This document shows, in pieces, positions 9,387 to 19,417 of a stretch of DNA of 44,052 bases. This stretch comes from Caulobacteraceae bacterium (GTDB lineage Bacteria > Pseudomonadota > Alphaproteobacteria > Caulobacterales > Caulobacteraceae): assembly GCA_019747095.1 (NCBI GenBank), contig JAIERG010000072.1:1-44052 (forward strand), given 5' to 3'. How positions within the stretch are numbered: position 1 is the stretch's first letter; each line of letters begins with the position of its first letter. The position numbers and the translations under genes are program-made. Below the pieces are notes generated by a model. That model saw only the letters and a program-made list of their open reading frames with translations. It did no database searches and was not told the origin of the DNA.

Positions 9387-9920
9387 ATGTGCGTCATTGA
9401 AACCTCTCCGGTCGTGGAGACACGGCGTCTCCTGCTGCGCGCGCCCGGACCCCAGGACATCCCCGCGATCGCGCGGTTGGCCAACGATCCCGACATCGCG
9501 CGCATGACCTGCCGCATGCCGCACCCGTTCGGCCAGGGCGATGCGGAGGACTTTGTGGTCCAGGTCGCCGCCCAGGACCCGGCCCGCGCCGCCACCTTCC
9601 TGATCGAGCACGAGGATCAGGGCCCGGTCGGCGTCATCGGTATGTTCGAAGACGCCGACGTCGCGCCCGAGACCGGTTATTGGATCGGCCGTCCCTTCTG
9701 GGGCCGGGGCTTCGCGACCGAGGCGCTGGAAGGCGCGCTGGTCTGGGCGGGCAAGCGGTGGAAGCGGCGCGCCCTGATGGCCGGCCATTTCGCGGATAAC
9801 CCGGCGTCCGGCCGCGTGCTGGAGAAGGCTGGCTTCCTCTACACAGGCGAGACGCGCAAGCGCTTCAGCAAGGCGCGGGGCGAGCCGGTCGACACCCGCA
9901 TGATGGTCTGGCTGGCATAG
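9387..9920 (+). CDS. GNAT family N-acetyltransferase (RimJ/RimL-like)
   Basis: VVETRRLLLRAPGPQDIPAIARLANDPDIARM...GYWIGRPFWGRGFATEAL...NPASGRVLEKAGF; start MCVIETS at 9387. Confidence 0.9.
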   Translation: MCVIETSPVVETRRLLLRAPGPQDIPAIARLANDPDIARMTCRMPHPFGQGDAEDFVVQVAAQDPARAATFLIEHEDQGPVGVIGMFEDADVAPETGYWIGRPFWGRGFATEALEGALVWAGKRWKRRALMAGHFADNPASGRVLEKAGFLYTGETRKRFSKARGEPVDTRMMVWLA

Positions 9921-9926
9921 AGCCGG

Positions 9927-11240
9927 TCAGGCCCCGCCGGTCTCCAGGAAGCGCAGCGCGCTCAGCACATGGGCGCGGACGCCCACCACCAGCACGTCCT
10001 CGTTGACGTCGAACTGGGGCGAGTGGTTGGGCGCGGCGGTGGCGGGATCGACCCCGTCGGCGGTTCCGCCGAGATGATAGAAGACGCCCGGGACCTCGGC
10101 CTGGAAGTACGAGAAGTCCTCCGCCACAGTCGTCGGCGGGGTCGCCGGATTGACGTTCCCTTCGCCAGCAGCCTCCTCCAGCACCGGCGCAAGCCAGGCC
10201 GACAGGGGTGGATCGTTGAAGACCAGGGCTGCGTTCTCGGTCAGGCGGAAATCGGCGGTCGCGCCAAAGGCCTCGGCCACATTGTCGATTGCGGCCTCGG
10301 CACGGTCCACCAGGGCCTGGCGCTGCGCCCGGTCGAAGGTGCGCAGCGTCCCAGACATCGCCGCCGTATCGGGGATGATGTTGTAGCGGACGCCAGCATC
10401 CAGCGTCGCGATCGTGAAGACGGTCGGCGTCGTCGTCGGATCGACGGTGCGCGCCGTCAGGGTGTTGATCGTCGAGATCACCTGTCCGGCCACAGCGATG
10501 ACATCAACGCCCCGCCACGGCCACGCGCCGTGCGTCTGACGGCCGGTCAGGGTGATGTCCACGCGATCCGACGCCGCCATGAAGCCCTGCGGCCGATAGA
10601 AGATCGTCCCTGGACGTCCAGGCACCACATGCAGGCCGAAGATGGCCTCCACCTCGGGGTTCGCCAGCGCTCCCGCCTCAATCATCAGACGCGCCCCGCC
10701 CATCGGCTCGCCAGGCGGCACGCCCTCTTCCGCCGGCTGGAACAGGAAGACGATGGTGCCGGAGAAGCGGTCCTTCATGTCGCTAAGCACCTCGGCGGCA
10801 CCCAGCAGCATGGCGACGTGGGCGTCATGGCCGCAAGCATGGGCCACCGGCACGGTCTGGCCCAGATAGGTCCCGGTGGCGGTCGAGGCGAAGGGCAGGC
10901 CTGTTGCCTCCTGCACGGGCAGGGCGTCCATGTCGGCCCTCAGCGCCACGACCCGCTGAGGCCCCTGCCCAGTGCCCCGCAGGATGCCCACAACGCCGGT
11001 TCGCCCCACGCCCTCGCGCACCTCGTCCAGTCCGAACGCGCGCAACCGCGCCGCCACGAAGGCGGCGGTCTGCACCTCGGCCAAGCCGAGTTCAGGGTTC
11101 TGGTGCAGATGACGGCGCCAGGCGACCACATCGGCATTGACCCCATCGGCGGCTGTCCGGACCTCTGCGGCCGTGACCTGTGCAAAGGCGGGCGCGGCGG
11201 CCAGCGTCATGAGAGCGGCTAGAGCGGCGGTTCGGATCAT
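9927..11240 (-). CDS. Exported M20-family amidohydrolase (hippurate hydrolase-like)
   Basis: Signal peptide MIRTAALAALMTLAAAPAFAQ; RRHLHQNPELG, HACGHDAHVAMLLGAA, FLFQPAEEG motifs. Confidence 0.92.
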   Translation of the reverse strand: MIRTAALAALMTLAAAPAFAQVTAAEVRTAADGVNADVVAWRRHLHQNPELGLAEVQTAAFVAARLRAFGLDEVREGVGRTGVVGILRGTGQGPQRVVALRADMDALPVQEATGLPFASTATGTYLGQTVPVAHACGHDAHVAMLLGAAEVLSDMKDRFSGTIVFLFQPAEEGVPPGEPMGGARLMIEAGALANPEVEAIFGLHVVPGRPGTIFYRPQGFMAASDRVDITLTGRQTHGAWPWRGVDVIAVAGQVISTINTLTARTVDPTTTPTVFTIATLDAGVRYNIIPDTAAMSGTLRTFDRAQRQALVDRAEAAIDNVAEAFGATADFRLTENAALVFNDPPLSAWLAPVLEEAAGEGNVNPATPPTTVAEDFSYFQAEVPGVFYHLGGTADGVDPATAAPNHSPQFDVNEDVLVVGVRAHVLSALRFLETGGA

Positions 11241-11336
11241 GGGACGGCCTCTGGAAGCGAGGCAGGATGATGGCCAGAGCCGTCATGCGCACGCAAGCGC
11301 CTTGCGGATCGAACCGACGCAGCCGATGTCTCGGTC

Positions 11337-11690
11337 ATGGCCATCAAGACGACCAAGACCCGCTGGAAGGACGTCGTCCTCGTCTGCAAAAAGTGCCAAA
11401 AAAAGCTCGACGGCGGCTTCGGGCCCGATGGCGACAAATCCCTGAAAAAGGCCCTGAAGAAGTATCTCCGTCCCGGTGATGGCAAGGGCCGCAAGGCCGA
11501 GCTGGCCGTGATCCAGACCGGCTGTTTCGACATCTGTCCAAAGAATGCCGTCGTGGCCATCAACGCCGCCAATCCCAAGCAGTTGCTCATCGTGCCGGCC
11601 GGAGCCGACCTGTTCGAGGTCAAGGCGCGGCTGGGGCTGGATGACGGACGACGGCTGAAACCCACCTTGACAGTGGTCGGCGAGGACTGA
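11337..11690 (+). CDS. Small thioredoxin-like [2Fe-2S] ferredoxin-type hypothetical protein
   Basis: 117 aa with Cys pattern VCKKCQKK...TGCFDICPKNAVV. Confidence 0.55.
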   Translation: MAIKTTKTRWKDVVLVCKKCQKKLDGGFGPDGDKSLKKALKKYLRPGDGKGRKAELAVIQTGCFDICPKNAVVAINAANPKQLLIVPAGADLFEVKARLGLDDGRRLKPTLTVVGED

Positions 11691-11720
11691 CCCCCGGTCC
11701 GGATTGGAGTAAGGCAGCAC

Positions 11721-13013
11721 ATGTCGCCGACCTCACCCGCCTTCGTGATTCTGTTTACAGTCAGCTTGATCGCGGCAGCAGGCAACATGGGGCTGCAGTC
11801 GGTGCTGCCCAACATCGGTCGGACCTTTGGGCTGGCAGACACCCTGGTCGCCGCCGCCTTCGCGATCTCGGCGCTGATGTGGACGGTGGCCTCGCCGTTC
11901 TGGGCGAGGCTTTCGGACCGGGCCGGGCGCAAGAACGTCATCCTGATCGGCCTGACCGGCTTCGTCGTGTCGATGGCCGGGTTCGGGATGGGAGCCACCT
12001 TCGGGCTAGAGGGTTGGCTGGGCCCCCTGACCGCCTTCGTCCTAATGGCGATCGCGCGCACGATTTACGGCATTCTAGGCTCCGCAGCCCCGATCGCGTC
12101 ACAGGCCTATGTGGCGGACAGGACCAGCCCCGAGGAGCGGACCCAGGCCATGTCGCTCCTGGCCTCGGCGCAAGGGTTGGGGACCGTCATCGGGCCCGTG
12201 CTGTCGCCATTTCTTGTTCTGCCGATCATCGGTCTTGCCGGGCCGATGTACGCCTTCGCCCTGATCGGTCTGGTCGTCCTGTTCGTTGTCTGGAAGCGCC
12301 TGCCATCCGGCGACGTGGTGCGCCAACCGACAACAAGGCTTCAACCCGGCCAAGGCAAGGGCCTGTGGCGGGACCCCCGTGTCCGCGACTTCCTTTTCTA
12401 TGGTTTACTGGTCACCAGCGCCCAAGCCGTGAACATCGCCGTCCTGGGCTTTCACATCATCGATGAGATGACCCAGACAGGTCTGCCTGCCAACCAGTCG
12501 CAGGCCTTCATTGGCGTGGCCATGTTCGCCGGTGCGGCTGCGACCCTCATGGTACAATGGGGCCTTATCCCGTTGCTCAAGATGCAGCCGCTCGCCCTGA
12601 TGCGATGGGGGGCCGGTCTTGCGCTCGCCGGAAATCTGCTCAGCATGGTCGCGCCCGGCTATTTCGGCGTGGTCGTCGGCTATGCCGTGGTGTCGATGGG
12701 CGTCGGCTTCGCCCGGCCAGGATTCACCGCCGGCTCGTCGCTGGCCGTCGGCCCTCATGAGCAAGGCGCGGTAGCAGGCCTGATGATGTCGCTGGCGGGA
12801 CTCAGCTTTCTGGTCCCCCCCGTCGCGGGCGTCGCGCTCTATGGCCTTGGCGAGGCGGCTCCCTTCGGTGCCAACGCAGGGCTTCTTGCGATCGCCACGA
12901 TCATCGCCCTGACCAGCCCGACGCTCCGCTGCGATCCGCACCCCGACCTTGTAGACACAGCCTCGCCCGGAACCCCCCCGGCATCCCAACCCGGACCCGA
13001 AGGCAATCGGTAG
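11721..13013 (+). CDS. MFS transporter
   Basis: 430 aa, about 12 hydrophobic segments; SPFWARLSDRAGRKNVILIGLTGFV motif. Confidence 0.9.
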   Translation: MSPTSPAFVILFTVSLIAAAGNMGLQSVLPNIGRTFGLADTLVAAAFAISALMWTVASPFWARLSDRAGRKNVILIGLTGFVVSMAGFGMGATFGLEGWLGPLTAFVLMAIARTIYGILGSAAPIASQAYVADRTSPEERTQAMSLLASAQGLGTVIGPVLSPFLVLPIIGLAGPMYAFALIGLVVLFVVWKRLPSGDVVRQPTTRLQPGQGKGLWRDPRVRDFLFYGLLVTSAQAVNIAVLGFHIIDEMTQTGLPANQSQAFIGVAMFAGAAATLMVQWGLIPLLKMQPLALMRWGAGLALAGNLLSMVAPGYFGVVVGYAVVSMGVGFARPGFTAGSSLAVGPHEQGAVAGLMMSLAGLSFLVPPVAGVALYGLGEAAPFGANAGLLAIATIIALTSPTLRCDPHPDLVDTASPGTPPASQPGPEGNR

Positions 13014-13069
13014 CGGCGCGACGAACGCCCGCGCTTGCGTCTGGTCGCGGTGCTTGCGACATCGCGATC

Positions 13070-13504
13070 ATGAACCCGTTCAAGATCGAAAAGCGGATCG
13101 GCGTCCAGGCGGACGCGGACCGCATCTGGACTCTGATCGCCGAGCTTTCGGAGTGGGACCGATGGAATCCCGTGGAAACCCAGGTAGAGGGGCGAATCGG
13201 CTTTGGGGGCAGTTTGACGCTGGTCGAATCGCTACCCGAGCTCGGGGAACGACGGGCAACCCTCAACGTGGCGGAATGGACCCCCGGGGGCCAGCTCGTC
13301 CTGACCGAGAAACGCGGCTTCCTATTCAATGTGGTGCGCTACTTCGAAATCGAACAACTTCAACCGATGAGCTGCATCGTCTCGAACGGCTTCATCTTCT
13401 CGGGCTTTCGTGGTGAGGGCTTCCACGACAAGCACCGTCGGCATTTCAGGGTCGCTTGTGAGGCGGTCTGCGAGGGCTTGAAGGTCCACGCCGAGGCAGG
13501 CTGA
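13070..13504 (+). CDS. SRPBCC-domain protein
   Basis: MNPFKIEKRIGVQADADRIWTLIAELSEWDRWNPVETQVEGRIGFGGSL. Confidence 0.8.
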   Translation: MNPFKIEKRIGVQADADRIWTLIAELSEWDRWNPVETQVEGRIGFGGSLTLVESLPELGERRATLNVAEWTPGGQLVLTEKRGFLFNVVRYFEIEQLQPMSCIVSNGFIFSGFRGEGFHDKHRRHFRVACEAVCEGLKVHAEAG

Positions 13505-13508
13505 TCAG

Positions 13509-14516
13509 TTATTCGGTCTGGGGTGCCGTTGCCTGCTGGCCGTCACGGCTCTTCATCTGGTCCTGAATCTGGATGATGGCCGGGCCCAGGATGACCACGA
13601 ACAGCACCGGCAGGAAGAACAGGATCATTGGCACTGTGAGCTGGGCCGGCAGCGCTGCGGCTTTCTTTTCAGCCGCTGACAGACGGAGCTCGCGATTTTC
13701 CTTGGCCATGGTCCTCAGGGCTGTGGCCAGCGGCGTGCCGTACTGCTCGGCCTGAACCATGGCGGTCGCCACGGCCCGGACGCCGGGATGGTTCGTCCGC
13801 TTGGCCAGACCATCATAGGCCATGCGTCTGTCGGGCAGGTAGCTGAGCTCGGCCGACAGCAGGGCCAGTTCCTCGGCCAACTCGACGGAGGTGGTGCCGA
13901 TCTCCTGGCTGACCTTCACAATGGCTGACTCGATCGACATGCCCGATTCAACACAGATCAGCAGCAGATCCAGGGCATCGGGAAAGCCCTGCATGATGGA
14001 CTGGCGACGCTTCTCGATCCGGTTGGTCAGGTAGACATTGGGCCCATAGAAGCCGAGCACCGTGGCACCCATGATGATCGGTAGTTTTGTGATCGGAGGA
14101 AGGCCGAAGTCGTTGATTACGAACAGATAGAAAGCGCTGAAAAGAAGGAAGAAAATCGGGGTCGCAAAGCGGAAGAAGTAGAATGTCGTGACCGGACGGG
14201 GACCACGAAAGCCCGCCTGAACCATCTGCTCGGCGACCTTTGGGTCCTCCAGAAGCTTGGACAGATTGAGCTGTTCAACGATCTTTTTCTTGAAACCGTC
14301 GTCCGTGTGACGAAGCCCGCCCTGGCCGCTGGCTATGGCGGCTCGAGACTTGCGCTTGAGTTCGTCGCGACGGGTCGAGACCGCCTGCATGCGCTTGTCG
14401 AGCTGGACACCTCCGGTCATGGAGCCCAGCAGCGTCAGCATGGTCGCGAACACCAGCACTGCCACGCCGATGCTGAGCAGGTTTCTGGGTTCGACGATGG
14501 CTTCCAGCATGCCCAC
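13509..14516 (-). CDS. tadC: Tad pilus assembly inner-membrane protein TadC (T2SS F family)
   Basis: GFPDALDLLLICVESGMSIESAIVKVSQEIG...LAEELALLSAELSYLPDRRMAYDGLAKRT; last gene of the Tad operon. Confidence 0.94.
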   Translation of the reverse strand: MGMLEAIVEPRNLLSIGVAVLVFATMLTLLGSMTGGVQLDKRMQAVSTRRDELKRKSRAAIASGQGGLRHTDDGFKKKIVEQLNLSKLLEDPKVAEQMVQAGFRGPRPVTTFYFFRFATPIFFLLFSAFYLFVINDFGLPPITKLPIIMGATVLGFYGPNVYLTNRIEKRRQSIMQGFPDALDLLLICVESGMSIESAIVKVSQEIGTTSVELAEELALLSAELSYLPDRRMAYDGLAKRTNHPGVRAVATAMVQAEQYGTPLATALRTMAKENRELRLSAAEKKAAALPAQLTVPMILFFLPVLFVVILGPAIIQIQDQMKSRDGQQATAPQTE

Positions 14517-14525
14517 GAACGGCCC

Positions 14526-15506
14526 CTAGATCTTGAAGGAGATCATGCGCTTCATCACAAAGATGCCGCAGCCCATCCAGATGGCCGAACCCAGCAGCAT
14601 GATCTGCCCACGGATATCGGTGAACATCAGGCCCATGTATGCCGGTGTTGTAAGCCCGACGAGCGTCATCACGACCGGTGGCAGGGAGCCGATGATGCCC
14701 GCCGATGCCAGCGCCTCGGACGACAGCGCCTTGACCTTTTCGCGCATCATTCGCCGAGCACGAAGCACATGGGACAAGTTTCCCAAGGCCTCGGCGAGGT
14801 TGCCACCGGTCTTCTGCTGAATGGCAATGACGATGGCGAAGAACTTGAGCTCCGGCGTCGGCATCCGCTCGTACATCTTGTCGAGGGCCTGCGGCAGCGT
14901 GAGTCCAACCGCGAGCCCCTCGACCAGGGTTTGGAACTCCGGCCCGAGCGGCGCAGGGCTCTCCTTGGCGATGATCTTGAAGCAGTCGTGGACCGGCAAG
15001 CCGGACTTGATGCCGCGAACGATGACGTCGACAGCATTGGGAAACTCCAGGCCGAACTTCTTCATCCGCCCGGACGCAACGAACCCGACGATCCATCGCG
15101 GCAGCCCCAGCCCGGCAGCGACGCCAGCTCCCATAGCCACAAGGATATGCAGGCCAAACACGAGGGCCACCAAGGTCGCGACGAATCCCAGGCCCGCGCT
15201 GATCAGCCAGAAGCTGCGGACGCTCAAGCCCAGACCGGCGTGCTTGAGGCGCGCCGCGATGGTCATGCGGGCCTTGCGCTCCTTTCGCTCGGCATCTTTC
15301 AGCTGAGTCTCGATCGCCTTGCGGCGGGCTTCAGGTGTATTGGCCTCGGCCTTTGCGGCCTTCACCCGCGCCGCCTTGGTCTGGCCCATGCCCATGGCTT
15401 CGGCACGCTTGACGGCCTGAGCCGAAGAATCGTCTCCGCCGACCAGAGCCCAGCCGAGACCGCCGACGGTGATGAAGGCCAGAAGTCCGGCGAGGAGCAT
15501 CAGCAT
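14526..15506 (-). CDS. tadB: Tad pilus assembly inner-membrane protein TadB (T2SS F family)
   Basis: FPNAVDVIVRGIKSGLPVHDCFKIIAKESP...IAIQQKTGGNLAEALGNLSHVLR. Confidence 0.94.
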   Translation of the reverse strand: MLMLLAGLLAFITVGGLGWALVGGDDSSAQAVKRAEAMGMGQTKAARVKAAKAEANTPEARRKAIETQLKDAERKERKARMTIAARLKHAGLGLSVRSFWLISAGLGFVATLVALVFGLHILVAMGAGVAAGLGLPRWIVGFVASGRMKKFGLEFPNAVDVIVRGIKSGLPVHDCFKIIAKESPAPLGPEFQTLVEGLAVGLTLPQALDKMYERMPTPELKFFAIVIAIQQKTGGNLAEALGNLSHVLRARRMMREKVKALSSEALASAGIIGSLPPVVMTLVGLTTPAYMGLMFTDIRGQIMLLGSAIWMGCGIFVMKRMISFKI

Positions 15507-15511
15507 GGCCG

Positions 15512-17140
15512 CTACTCCGCCGCGTCAAGGGCTTCGGCCAGCTCGCGCTCCAGGCCGTAGTAGCGGGCGCGGTCCCAGAACCGGGGACGGGCGATGCCGG
15601 TCGAGCGGTGACGACCGATAATCTTGCCGTTCTCGTCCTCGCCTGTGATCTCGTAGACGAAAAGGTCCTGGGTGACGATCACATCGCCTTCCAGACCCAC
15701 TACCTCGGTAATGTGGGTGATGCGGCGCGAACCGTCCCGCAGGCGCGCGGCCTGGATGATGACATCGACCGAGCCGACGATCATTTCGCGGATGGTCTTG
15801 GACGGCAGGCCGTAGCCGCCCATGGTGATCATGGATTCCATCCGGCTGATGGCTTCACGCGGACTGTTGGCGTGCAGCGTCCCCATCGAACCGTCGTGGC
15901 CGGTGTTCATGGCCTGAAGAAGGTCGAAGGCCTCGGGTCCACGCACTTCGCCGACGATGATCCGTTCCGGGCGCATGCGCAGACAGTTCTTCACCAGATC
16001 GCGCATGGTGATCATGCCCTGGCCTTCAAGGTTCGGCGGCCGGGTCTCCAGACGCACCACGTGCGGCTGCTGCAGCTGCAGTTCGGCTGCGTCCTCGCAG
16101 GTGATGACGCGCTCGGTCGGGTCGATGAAGGCGGTGAGGGTGTTGAGCAGCGTCGTCTTGCCCGAACCCGTGCCGCCCGAGATGACGACATTACACCGGC
16201 AAGCACCGATGACGCCGAGAACCCGCGCCCCTTCGGGACTGATGGAGTTGTACTCCACCAGATTCCGCATGGTCAGCTTGTCTTTCTTGAACTTTCGGAT
16301 CGTGAGGGTCGCGCCATCGATGGCCAGCGGCGGAGCGATGACGTTGACGCGCGATCCGTCCGGAAGACGCGCGTCGCAGATTGGAGAGCTCTCGTCCACG
16401 CGGCGGCCGACCTGCGACACGATCCGTTGGCAGATGTTCATCAGCTGGGCGTTGTCGCGGAACCGGACGTTGGTCAGCTGGACCTTGCCGCCGACCTCGA
16501 TGAAGACCCGGCCGGCACCGTTCACCATGATGTCGGCGATGTCGTCGCGGCTCAGTAGCGGCTCCAGCGGCCCATAGCCCAGGACGTCGTTGACGATGTC
16601 CTGGACCAGATGCTCCTGTTCGGCCACCGACATGGAGACGTTCTTGATCGCCACCAGCTCGGCGACGATGTCGCGGATTTCCTCAGCCGCGGCCTTGGGA
16701 TCGAGCTGGGCCAGCTGGGCCAGATCGATCGTGTTCATCAGGGCGTTGAAGATCGTCGTCTTGGTGGCGTGATAGTAGTCGCTCTGCTCCCTGACGATCT
16801 CAGCGACCGCCTGGGCCTTCTTCAACTGCTCGAAGCCGGGTGTGGCCTTGGGTCCCGGTCCGGTTCCGGCCTGAACGGACGGCTTGGGTTTTGGTCGGGA
16901 AGCGAGGGCATCGAGGCGATCAACACCTGCGGATGAACTCGTCGGATCGATGCCGGGCTTGGGCTGGGGCGCGATCCCTTCGGAGGAGAAGGCAAACGCC
17001 TGCGTCTGGTGACCCTGCTGGGGCTGTGACGGCGCGCCTGCGGGCTCGAACGACGGGGCAGCCTGCGGCGCGGACGCGGCCGGGCCCGGAGGCGGTGGGG
17101 CCCCCGCGACGCCTGGCTGTCCTGTACGCTTGCCGAACAC
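15512..17140 (-). CDS. cpaF: Tad pilus secretion ATPase CpaF/TadA
   Basis: Walker A VISGGTGSGKTTLLN; VTCEDAAELQLQQPHVVRLETRPPNLEGQG; RMRPERIIVGEVRGPEAFDLLQAMNTGHDGSMGTLHAN. Confidence 0.97.
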   Translation of the reverse strand: MFGKRTGQPGVAGAPPPPGPAASAPQAAPSFEPAGAPSQPQQGHQTQAFAFSSEGIAPQPKPGIDPTSSSAGVDRLDALASRPKPKPSVQAGTGPGPKATPGFEQLKKAQAVAEIVREQSDYYHATKTTIFNALMNTIDLAQLAQLDPKAAAEEIRDIVAELVAIKNVSMSVAEQEHLVQDIVNDVLGYGPLEPLLSRDDIADIMVNGAGRVFIEVGGKVQLTNVRFRDNAQLMNICQRIVSQVGRRVDESSPICDARLPDGSRVNVIAPPLAIDGATLTIRKFKKDKLTMRNLVEYNSISPEGARVLGVIGACRCNVVISGGTGSGKTTLLNTLTAFIDPTERVITCEDAAELQLQQPHVVRLETRPPNLEGQGMITMRDLVKNCLRMRPERIIVGEVRGPEAFDLLQAMNTGHDGSMGTLHANSPREAISRMESMITMGGYGLPSKTIREMIVGSVDVIIQAARLRDGSRRITHITEVVGLEGDVIVTQDLFVYEITGEDENGKIIGRHRSTGIARPRFWDRARYYGLERELAEALDAAE

Positions 17141-17143
17141 GGA

Positions 17144-18697
17144 TCAGGTCTTCTTCTTGAACAGGCCCGCGAACAGGGACTTGGATTCGCCCTTGGGGGC
17201 CTTGGCGGTCTTGCCGGGCGCCGCCAGCGCCGGCAGTTCGCGCCGCGAGACGATTTGGGCCAGCAGTTGGAACGCTTCGGCCGCCTTGGACTTGGCACCC
17301 ATGTCCAGGATCATCTGTCCGTTGTTGGCGGCAGCGCCGAACAGCTTGGCATCGAAGGGGATCGACAGGCTGGGATGCACCCCTAACGCTGCGCCAAAAT
17401 CCTTGGCCGAGATTTCCGGCCGACCAGGGACGCCGACCTGGTTCAATACCAGTCGCGGCGGAGCATCGTTTGGACGGCCTGAACGGATCAGGTCGATCAT
17501 GTTCTTCGCATTCCGCAGCGACGCCAGATCGGGCGTCGCAACGACGACCACCTCATCCGCAGCGATCAGGGTGCGGCGCATCCAGCCGGACCAGATGTGC
17601 GGAAGGTCCAACACGACGAACGGGGCCGTGCCGCGGATCTGCGTCGTGACTTCCTCGAACGCCTCGGCGCTGATTTCCCAATCGTTGTCGAGGGTGGCGG
17701 GGGCTGCAAACAGGCTGAGCTTGTCAGTGCAGCGTACCATCATTCGGTCAAGCAGGACCGGGTCCAGGCGATCTGGCTGGCCCAATGCGTCTGCAACCCC
17801 ATTCAGCGGGTCCTGATTGAAGTCGAGGCCCGCCGTACCGAACGGCAGATCGTAGTCGACGATAACGGTGTTGGCGCCGATCTTCTCGGACATCGCATAG
17901 GCGGTGTTATGGGCCACCGAGGACGCGCCAGAACCGCCCCGAGCGCCGACGAAAGCGATCGAACGGCCGACAAACGGCTGGGCCGGGTCGGAAAACAGTC
18001 CGCCAATGGCAGCGATCAACTGAAGGGGTTGAATCGGGGCCACGAGATACTCACTCACGCCGCGCTTCATCAGTTCCCGGAACAGGATGATGTCGTTGGT
18101 CGCACCGATAACGACCACCTTGGTGCCCGCGTCGCAGACCTCCGCAAGGCGATCGACCTGCCAGAGCAGGGTCGCAGGATCCTGTATGCATTCGACGATG
18201 ATCAGGGGCGGTGTGGGCTCCTGACCATAGGCGTCGACAGCGGCTGGAATACCACCTACCCGGATCTGGGTGGTGGCGCGCGCCATGCGGCGATCCTGTC
18301 CGGCGCGCTCGGCAGCCGCCAAGGTATCCTGCCGTTCGGCGAAGACGTGAATGGCGATACGTGGGATCGTGACTTCGTTCTGCAGCCCGCCTGACATCGC
18401 CTGTGGCGCGATCGCGGCCGAAGCCCCGGCGACCAGATCGCCCACGGGGTTGTAGCCGGCTGCCGCGGGCAGTCCGCCCTGGGTTGCCGGCAGTCCCGCC
18501 GGATGGGCCACGACCGAGCCGCCAGGCCCGACGGCCGCATTGGGATCATGGCCGCCCGGGGCGGTGAACTGCAGCGGCTCGCGCGGATTGATATCCCCCG
18601 TCGCTACGGCCGGGGCGGCCGACGGCGCGACGTGCAGTTCGGCATCGAACTCGTCGTCCAGGGGATCATAGGGACGCGAAGCAAACGCATTGGTCAT
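17144..18697 (-). CDS. cpaE: Pilus assembly ATPase/localization protein CpaE
   Basis: Receiver-like region (KVVVIGATNDIILFRELMKRGVSEYLVAPI), then FVGARGGSGASSVAHNTAYAM...VDYDLPFGTAGLDFNQDP (MinD/ParA-like). Confidence 0.94.
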   Translation of the reverse strand: MTNAFASRPYDPLDDEFDAELHVAPSAAPAVATGDINPREPLQFTAPGGHDPNAAVGPGGSVVAHPAGLPATQGGLPAAAGYNPVGDLVAGASAAIAPQAMSGGLQNEVTIPRIAIHVFAERQDTLAAAERAGQDRRMARATTQIRVGGIPAAVDAYGQEPTPPLIIVECIQDPATLLWQVDRLAEVCDAGTKVVVIGATNDIILFRELMKRGVSEYLVAPIQPLQLIAAIGGLFSDPAQPFVGRSIAFVGARGGSGASSVAHNTAYAMSEKIGANTVIVDYDLPFGTAGLDFNQDPLNGVADALGQPDRLDPVLLDRMMVRCTDKLSLFAAPATLDNDWEISAEAFEEVTTQIRGTAPFVVLDLPHIWSGWMRRTLIAADEVVVVATPDLASLRNAKNMIDLIRSGRPNDAPPRLVLNQVGVPGRPEISAKDFGAALGVHPSLSIPFDAKLFGAAANNGQMILDMGAKSKAAEAFQLLAQIVSRRELPALAAPGKTAKAPKGESKSLFAGLFKKKT

Positions 18698-18703
18698 CGA
18701 CCG

Positions 18704-19417
18704 TCAGTCCACGGCATCCGAAACCTGGCCGTTCTCGACCAGAACTTCGATGGCGGCCGCCGTTTGTTCACCACGGCGGTATCTGTCCAGCACGACGGCC
18801 CGGCGACCGGCGTCGGGGGGCGTCATAGTGCGCGGCGTAACAATGTCGCGCGGGTTGGCGATCTGGGCCGCCAGGTTCGCATTGACGGCGCAACCAAAGT
18901 TCGCGCTGCCGGCATTCGAGCCTGTGCGCGCAAGATTGGTCCAGGTGGTGCCACAACGCGGAACCGCTGCACGGACTGTGTCGAAACCGACCAGAACCGG
19001 CGCGCGGGGATCAGGCGCGAGGTAGGTCACGACCTGCACCTGGTGACCCGGTACTCCCAGCGACTCCAGGGCGTTCCTGACGCTCCAGGCCATTTCGCCC
19101 GAGACCGCGTCGTTGCCGGACGGGACTTCGACCCTGAGGACCGGAGCTCCCTCGGCCGAGAAGCGATAGGCGAACTCCTGAAGCGCGCGGTTCTGGGTGG
19201 CCGATGGGCCGGTTTCATGAACCGCAAGGGCGATCCGTTCGATCCCGGGCTCGACCGCGAGGGCAAACCGGGACGTCGGCGTCAGCGGCGCCGGGCCGGC
19301 TCCTTCAGCGGGAAGGCCCATGCAGGCCGACAGGGTCAGCAGGGAAGCAAAAGCAATGGACAGGGTACGGATCATCGCGGCGCTCATTCGATCACATAAC
19401 CGACTGGACCCGACCAC
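18704..19417 (-). CDS. cpaD: Pilus assembly lipoprotein CpaD
   Basis: Position in operon; lipobox-like LLTLSACMG; FGCAVNANLAAQIANPRDIVTPRTMTPPDAGRR. Confidence 0.92.
   Translation of the reverse strand: MVGSSRLCDRMSAAMIRTLSIAFASLLTLSACMGLPAEGAGPAPLTPTSRFALAVEPGIERIALAVHETGPSATQNRALQEFAYRFSAEGAPVLRVEVPSGNDAVSGEMAWSVRNALESLGVPGHQVQVVTYLAPDPRAPVLVGFDTVRAAVPRCGTTWTNLARTGSNAGSANFGCAVNANLAAQIANPRDIVTPRTMTPPDAGRRAVVLDRYRRGEQTAAAIEVLVENGQVSDAVD

Noticed and set aside
13505-13508. Possible hidden terminator between the SRPBCC gene and tadC
   Set aside because: The convergent genes are only 4 bp apart; no hairpin with a T-run can be placed.
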